Positions 14,045-17,986 of a stretch of 17,986 nt of DNA are shown here, piece by piece. A program made the position numbers and the translations under genes. The DNA is from Deltaproteobacteria bacterium (GTDB taxonomy: Bacteria; Desulfobacterota; Desulfobacteria; Desulfobacterales; ETH-SRB1). Positions within the stretch are counted from its first letter, which is position 1. Every line of letters begins with the position of its first letter. The stretch spans positions 1 through 17,986 of the forward strand of contig JAFCZU010000037.1 of NCBI GenBank assembly GCA_019314185.1, in the 5' to 3' direction. The notes beneath the pieces were generated by a model. The model ran no database searches. It saw only the letters and a list, made by a program, of their open reading frames with translations, and was not told the DNA's origin.

Positions 14045-16669
14045 ATGGAAAAAACCGATAAACATCCATTATTGATTCTGCATCAAAACAGAAATGAGCT
14101 GATCTCAAACTTCCTGAAAGGAAAAGAACCGATTTTTTCAGACCGACACTCTCAAATTATAGATGACTATTTTATTGATATTTTTAGAAAAACGATGGAT
14201 ACGGTTAACAAAAAATCATGCGCTATCATTGCTGCCGGGGGGTACGGAAGAAAAGAACAGTGTATTCATTCTGATGTTGATCTTCTCATACTTTTTGGAA
14301 AAAAGGTTTCTAAAGAAGCGGATGATCTTGTCAAGAAAATCATCTACCCGCTATGGGATATCGGTCTTGATGTTGGTTATGCTACAAGATCAATTAAAGA
14401 ATCTTTATATATTGCGAGCAAGGATATTGAAGCGCTTACATCCATTCTGGACGCACGCTTTATTTGCGGCAACTCCAATTTATTCTTAGACATGATAGAA
14501 CAAATGCGAAAAAAGGTCATTCTCAAAGAATCTGATAAAATAATCAGATCTATTGTTGAAAACAACGTGAACCGACACAAACGTTTTGGAGACTCCACAT
14601 ATTTATTAGAACCAAACCTGAAAGTAGGCCGTGGGGGATTAAGAGATTACCACACTATGCTGTGGATTGCCCGGATAATATCCAATATAAACCGGCCAAG
14701 AGATCTTGAATTTTACGGATACCTTTCCCACGAAGAGTTTCATGCTCTGGAAAAATCTCTTTCGTTTATATGGAATGTAAGAAACCGTTTGCATAACTTG
14801 ACCGGCAGGAAATGCGACCAGCTTTATTTTGAGTATCAAACGGATCTGGCCTGTGCCTTAAACTATAACGCAAAAAACGGTCAACAGCCGGTTGAAAGAT
14901 TCCTCGGCGATCTCCATTCAAATATGGAATTTATTAAACAGCTTCATATGATGTTTCTTTATGAACACGGATACACAAATAAACATCAATCCAACACAAA
15001 ACAAATAAAGCATGCCGGAATTAACGGCTTTGAAATTATCAAAGACAGACTCAACTTTAGTTCTCCTGAGAAAATTCTGCAATCTCCTGATCTTCTGATA
15101 AAAATATTTGAAGAAAGCTCTGTTTTAAAAGTACCCCTAAGTCATGAGGCAAAAAGGTTTGTTAAGGAATTCGCATATCTTGTTGATGACAAATACAGAG
15201 CTTCCCCTTCTGCTGTAAAATCTTTTGAAAAGATCTTAACCACTCTCGCTCCGACATTTAACGTACTCGATGAAATGTTCAACACCGGCTTTCTGGTGCA
15301 TTTTATACCTGAATTAAAAGCAATTGTGAACAGAATACAGTATAATGAATATCATATATATCCTGTGGATAAGCATCTATTACGCGCAGTACAAATAATA
15401 AAAAATTTCGGCACCTCTGAAGATACATCAAAAGACCGGCTATACGGCAATCTGTACAATAAACTTACAACCACAAACAAAAAAATATTGCTCTGGGCTG
15501 CCCTTCTTCACGACATTGGTAAAAAAGACCCCGCAAAAAATCATTCACAAAAAGGCGCAAAAATTGCTCGCTCCATACTTGTCAGACATGGTTATAAATC
15601 TGAAGAGGTTGAAACAGTGTCTTTTTTGATTGAAGAACATCTATCCTTAGTTAAAACCGCCACGAGAAGGGATATTAATGATGAAGAAACCGCAGTTTCC
15701 TTTGCCAGGAAAATTAAAGGGAAAGAACGTCTCAAGATGCTGTATCTTCTGACTATTGCCGATTCCATGGCTACCGGACCAAAAGCATGGTCGACATGGG
15801 CTTCAACCCTTTTAAAAGATTTATTTCTTAAGGTCTTGCATATAATTGAAAAAGGTGAACTTGCAACTAAAGAAGCTGTAATTACGGTTGAAAAGAAAAA
15901 AGAGGAGATTTTAAACTCAACATCTTCGTCAAATAACAAACAGACCACAGAAACACTTTTTAATTTTATGCCTCCACGATACCTGCTTTATAGCGCCACC
16001 GAGGATATTCTGAAACACATCAGTCTATATAAAAGCCTGGGAAGTGCGGCTTTTGTCTGGGAAATTACCAAAGTTCCCGCTTCAAACACGAGGACTGTTA
16101 CTATCTGCGCGAAAGACCGTCCGGGTCTTATTTCAAAAATCGCGGGAATATTTACACTGCACGGCCTCAACATCCTCGATACACAGGTATATACATGGCG
16201 TAACAATATTGCTCTTGACATATTTAATGTCAATCCCCCGCTGGACCGAATATTTGAAGAAGAAAAATGGGATAAAACGAAAAAGGATCTTAAATCCGTC
16301 CTTTCAGGCAAACTTAATCTTACAACAGCTCTTGATAAAAAGATATCTGCTTATCCAACCGTAAAACGGTATACACTAAAAAAACCACATCGAATCGTAG
16401 TGGACAATAAAAGCTCAAGTTTCTTTACAATTATCGAGATCTTTACCTATAATTTTCCAGGGCTTCTTTTTAAAATCACTGATGCTCTATTCAGATGCAA
16501 TCTCGACATCCGGGTTGCAAAAATAGCCACCAAGATCGATCAGGTAGTTGATGTCTTCTATGTCAGGGATTTTGAAGGTCAAAAAGTGGACTCAAAAGAA
16601 CAGATAAATAAAATAAAGGAGACAATTGAACAGGTGTTAACGGTTCACAGTTCAGAGGTTCACGGTTAA
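14045..16669 (+). CDS. glnD: PII uridylyltransferase/uridylyl-removing enzyme
   Basis: An 874-aa glutamine sensor that uridylylates PII when nitrogen is short and removes UMP when glutamine is high. Domains in order: nucleotidyltransferase with GGYGRKEQ and SDVD near residues 64-78; an HD phosphohydrolase domain with LLHDIGKK near 486-493; and two C-terminal ACT domains (RTVTICAKDRPGLISKIAGI from about 683, and FNFPGLLFK-type from about 795). Length is close to E. coli (890 aa). ATG 14045 is preceded by GAGG at a long spacing. A TTG at 14027 overlapping the glnE stop and preceded by AAGGA is a fair alternative that adds six residues. The last residues (TVHSSEVHG) come from a tandem repeat. 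Confidence 0.94.
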   Translation: MEKTDKHPLLILHQNRNELISNFLKGKEPIFSDRHSQIIDDYFIDIFRKTMDTVNKKSCAIIAAGGYGRKEQCIHSDVDLLILFGKKVSKEADDLVKKIIYPLWDIGLDVGYATRSIKESLYIASKDIEALTSILDARFICGNSNLFLDMIEQMRKKVILKESDKIIRSIVENNVNRHKRFGDSTYLLEPNLKVGRGGLRDYHTMLWIARIISNINRPRDLEFYGYLSHEEFHALEKSLSFIWNVRNRLHNLTGRKCDQLYFEYQTDLACALNYNAKNGQQPVERFLGDLHSNMEFIKQLHMMFLYEHGYTNKHQSNTKQIKHAGINGFEIIKDRLNFSSPEKILQSPDLLIKIFEESSVLKVPLSHEAKRFVKEFAYLVDDKYRASPSAVKSFEKILTTLAPTFNVLDEMFNTGFLVHFIPELKAIVNRIQYNEYHIYPVDKHLLRAVQIIKNFGTSEDTSKDRLYGNLYNKLTTTNKKILLWAALLHDIGKKDPAKNHSQKGAKIARSILVRHGYKSEEVETVSFLIEEHLSLVKTATRRDINDEETAVSFARKIKGKERLKMLYLLTIADSMATGPKAWSTWASTLLKDLFLKVLHIIEKGELATKEAVITVEKKKEEILNSTSSSNNKQTTETLFNFMPPRYLLYSATEDILKHISLYKSLGSAAFVWEITKVPASNTRTVTICAKDRPGLISKIAGIFTLHGLNILDTQVYTWRNNIALDIFNVNPPLDRIFEEEKWDKTKKDLKSVLSGKLNLTTALDKKISAYPTVKRYTLKKPHRIVVDNKSSSFFTIIEIFTYNFPGLLFKITDALFRCNLDIRVAKIATKIDQVVDVFYVRDFEGQKVDSKEQINKIKETIEQVLTVHSSEVHG
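16639..16667 (-). repeat. Inverted copy of the aaccgtg tandem repeat at the end of glnD
   Basis: Read on the minus strand the units are aaccgtg, aacctctg, aactgtg, aaccgtt. They encode the last codons of GlnD and run into its TAA stop. The same repeat in plus orientation is at 11096-11123. Confidence 0.6.
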
Positions 16670-16724
16670 ACTGATTTGGGGAATATGACATGCGGTCCCC
16701 TGAAAGAAAGTTTTGATTCTACAA

Positions 16725-16772
16725 TATAGTCCCCGCCTGCCACCGCGAGGCACGAGCCGGCAGGAAACGAGC
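16725..16772. repeat. GC-rich hairpin after glnD
   Basis: cctgcc and ggcagg form the outer stem of a GC-rich fold in an otherwise AT-rich gap, with gaggc/gcctgc-like pairing inside. It lies between the convergent glnD and leuD genes and could stop transcription, but no T-run follows on the plus strand. Confidence 0.35.
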
Positions 16773-16805
16773 TTGTGCTGTTAGCCACCTGATTTCCATA
16801 TCTTA

Positions 16806-16853
16806 TTTCGTTTCGTGTTTTCTTTCGTGTCTTCGTACTTTCGTGTTTTCGTG
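16806..16853 (+). repeat. Degenerate tttcgtg tandem repeat
   Basis: The core tttcgtg occurs about five times in 48 bp with spacing of 7-9 bases, just downstream of the minus-strand leuD stop. There is no coding use. Confidence 0.6.
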
Positions 16854-16865
16854 ATTAATTAACGA

Positions 16866-17387
16866 TCAATATTTCGAATCAGCATATTCCAACCATCCGC
16901 CGGCTTCAACAAGCATACTGTCAAACTCGAAAACCTCAAAGGGTATCTCCTGTTTATGTCCATCAGCCTGCAAAACAAATCTGTTTTTCTCAAGATCGGT
17001 TTCAACAAATGTCTCTTTGCCGGCAAAATCATTAAAAAGATGCTCAATAACCGGCGCGGACAGTTCCACAGCCATCATGCCGCAATTATACATGTTCTGC
17101 CTGAAAATTCTGGCAAAACTCTCTGCAATTACCAGGTTGATACCATTTGTCTCAAGCGCCCAGGGCGCATGTTCCCTTGAAGATCCGCATCCAAAATTTG
17201 CCCTTGTGATAATGACGCTTTTCCCTTCAATATCCTTTTTGTTAAATCCGTCTAATTTTATATCCTCCAGAAGATAAGGCTTTAGCGCTTTCCTGGAAAT
17301 TTCCGTAAGGTATTTTGCCGGAATTATTTCATCTGTGTTTATATCCGATCTGTCAAGGAACAGCGCTTTGCCACTGAAATTTTTCAT
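16866..17387 (-). CDS. leuD: 3-isopropylmalate dehydratase small subunit
   Basis: A 173-aa swivel-domain protein of the aconitase superfamily, partner of the iron-sulfur LeuC subunit, for isomerising 2- and 3-isopropylmalate in leucine synthesis. Family marks are RSDINTDEIIPAKYLT near the start, NFGCGSSREHAPWAL in the middle (substrate loop) and IAESFARIFRQNMYNCG. This short form is the LeuD2/archaeal-like type, which is hard to separate from homoaconitase small subunits. ATG 17387 is chosen because GGAG lies 6 bases upstream. A TTG four codons earlier overlaps that site. leuC is not within the 590 bp upstream, so the subunits are not adjacent here, or the operon is broken by repeats. Confidence 0.92.
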   Translation of the reverse strand: MKNFSGKALFLDRSDINTDEIIPAKYLTEISRKALKPYLLEDIKLDGFNKKDIEGKSVIITRANFGCGSSREHAPWALETNGINLVIAESFARIFRQNMYNCGMMAVELSAPVIEHLFNDFAGKETFVETDLEKNRFVLQADGHKQEIPFEVFEFDSMLVEAGGWLEYADSKY

Positions 17388-17396
17388 TATTCTCTC

Positions 17397-17446
17397 CAAT
17401 TTCTCAATTCACTCAATTCCTCACGCAAAGGCGCAAAGGCGCTAAG
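17397..17446. repeat. Two short tandem repeats upstream of leuD
   Basis: On the minus strand gaattgag units occur with a spacing of nine (17397-17424). Then acgcaaag, gcgcaaag, gcgctaag follow in plus orientation (17423-17446, period 8). Both families have other copies at gene borders in this window. Confidence 0.55.
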
Positions 17447-17510
17447 GGCTCGCGCAAAAATCATTTTTAATTAAAAAACTCAAGGTTCAAGATTAAGTAA
17501 CTCAAAGTAA

Positions 17511-17666
17511 GGGCTCACTCAAAAATAACTTCACATTTTGATGCGCCGATCCATCCCGCATGACTGCGTTGCTCGTCGGTTAAATAACCCGTTATTCGCC
17601 CTCCTCGCGCCTTGCCATGCGGATGCCTCGACCCCTGAAAATGTAAATTTATTTTTGAGCAAACCC
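17511..17666. repeat. Near-palindromic element, 156 bp
   Basis: The outer 29 bp at 17511-17539 and 17638-17666 are inverted copies with about six mismatches; the shared core is gctcaaaaataa-type and acatttt. The interior is GC-rich and also folds back around aataac/gttatt near 17584-17596. The build is like the element after the aldolase gene (long imperfect hairpin, GC-rich inner arms), but the sequence differs. It has no ORF. Confidence 0.6.
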
Positions 17667-17986
17667 TAAGCTAAAATTAAAAATTCACTTCCACTTCGAC
17701 CTGACAAAACAATATTTACGAACTCAAGCCTTTTATGTCAAGCCATTTGAAATACCCTGAACATTTACCGAGCCCTTATAAGATGATTTATGTTAGGTCT
17801 AACATAAAAATTCCGTCATTCCGGACTTGACCCGAAATCCATAAACTTTGAAAAGCTATTTTCTCAATGCATTTGCTTTTAAAGCAAAAAATAGTATAGA
17901 TACTCAATATATTTCGATTACAATGGGCTATATTTGACAATTCAACAGATCACCCTGTTATGGTTGCCTGCGAAGAAGATGGAGAC
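17667..17986. other. Gene-free right end with palindromes
   Basis: I see no supported gene. It holds a perfect 10-bp inverted repeat (TTTATGTTAG, 2-base spacer, reverse complement) at 17787-17808 and a gtcattccggacttgaccc string at 17815-17833 that resembles interspersed TTCCGG-type repeats. A tttgcttt/aaagcaaa hairpin lies at 17872-17888. An ATG at 17960 is open to the window edge (9 codons) without a ribosome site. Confidence 0.4.

Noticed and set aside
16806..16853. CRISPR-like array
   Set aside because: Units are 7-9 bp and directly adjacent, without spacers or cas genes; it is a degenerate tandem repeat.
17388..17399. TTG at 17399 as the start of leuD
   Set aside because: It overlaps the GGAG site used by the ATG at 17387, which has ideal spacing.
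17960..17986. Start of a gene running off the right edge
   Set aside because: Only nine codons are visible, with no ribosome site, so it cannot be supported.

Overview
The window looks like a stretch of chromosome from an AT-leaning, repeat-rich Gram-negative bacterium. A sulfate-reducing Desulfobacterota (Desulfobacterales-like) host is my best guess. That guess rests on the gene set (M18 aminopeptidase, NAD kinase, class II aldolase, Pgi, a GlnE-GlnD pair, LeuD), on strong GGAGG-type ribosome sites, and on the density of small palindromic and tandem repeats at gene borders. No rRNA or tRNA is present to fix the taxonomy.

Left part (1-3720) is an accessory zone of mobile-element debris. It holds the 3' end of a group II intron (reverse transcriptase scrap with a damaged YADD motif, then RNA domains V and VI). 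Next is an MFS permease gene of clearly higher GC. Then come a 52-aa ORF, an in-frame chimera of a RhuM-type N-terminus with the C-terminus of an IS66 transposase, an orphan 129-aa protein, a 15-bp inverted repeat pair, and a frameshifted ISL3-type transposase tail.

Middle part (3800-10900) is housekeeping metabolism. nadK and an M18 aminopeptidase lie together on the minus strand. A class II aldolase and a zinc-ribbon Nudix hydrolase lie on the plus strand. pgi and a small cysteine-rich protein lie on the minus strand. The gaps are filled with small non-autonomous elements. The clearest is a 294-bp element with imperfect terminal inverted repeats and a 7-bp target duplication at 6275-6582. 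A 144-bp near-palindrome sits directly after the aldolase stop codon.

Right part (11100-17986) holds the nitrogen-control pair glnE-glnD, which overlaps or nearly overlaps and so is probably cotranscribed. GlnD senses glutamine and modifies PII, and GlnE adenylylates or deadenylylates glutamine synthetase. leuD is convergent with glnD. The last 590 bp has no convincing gene, only repeats.

I found no new multi-gene defence or biosynthetic system. The least ordinary signal is a set of different short tandem repeats (period 7-10) placed at almost every gene border. Several occur as inverted pairs, and some supply the terminal codons of genes (Nudix, GlnE, GlnD).
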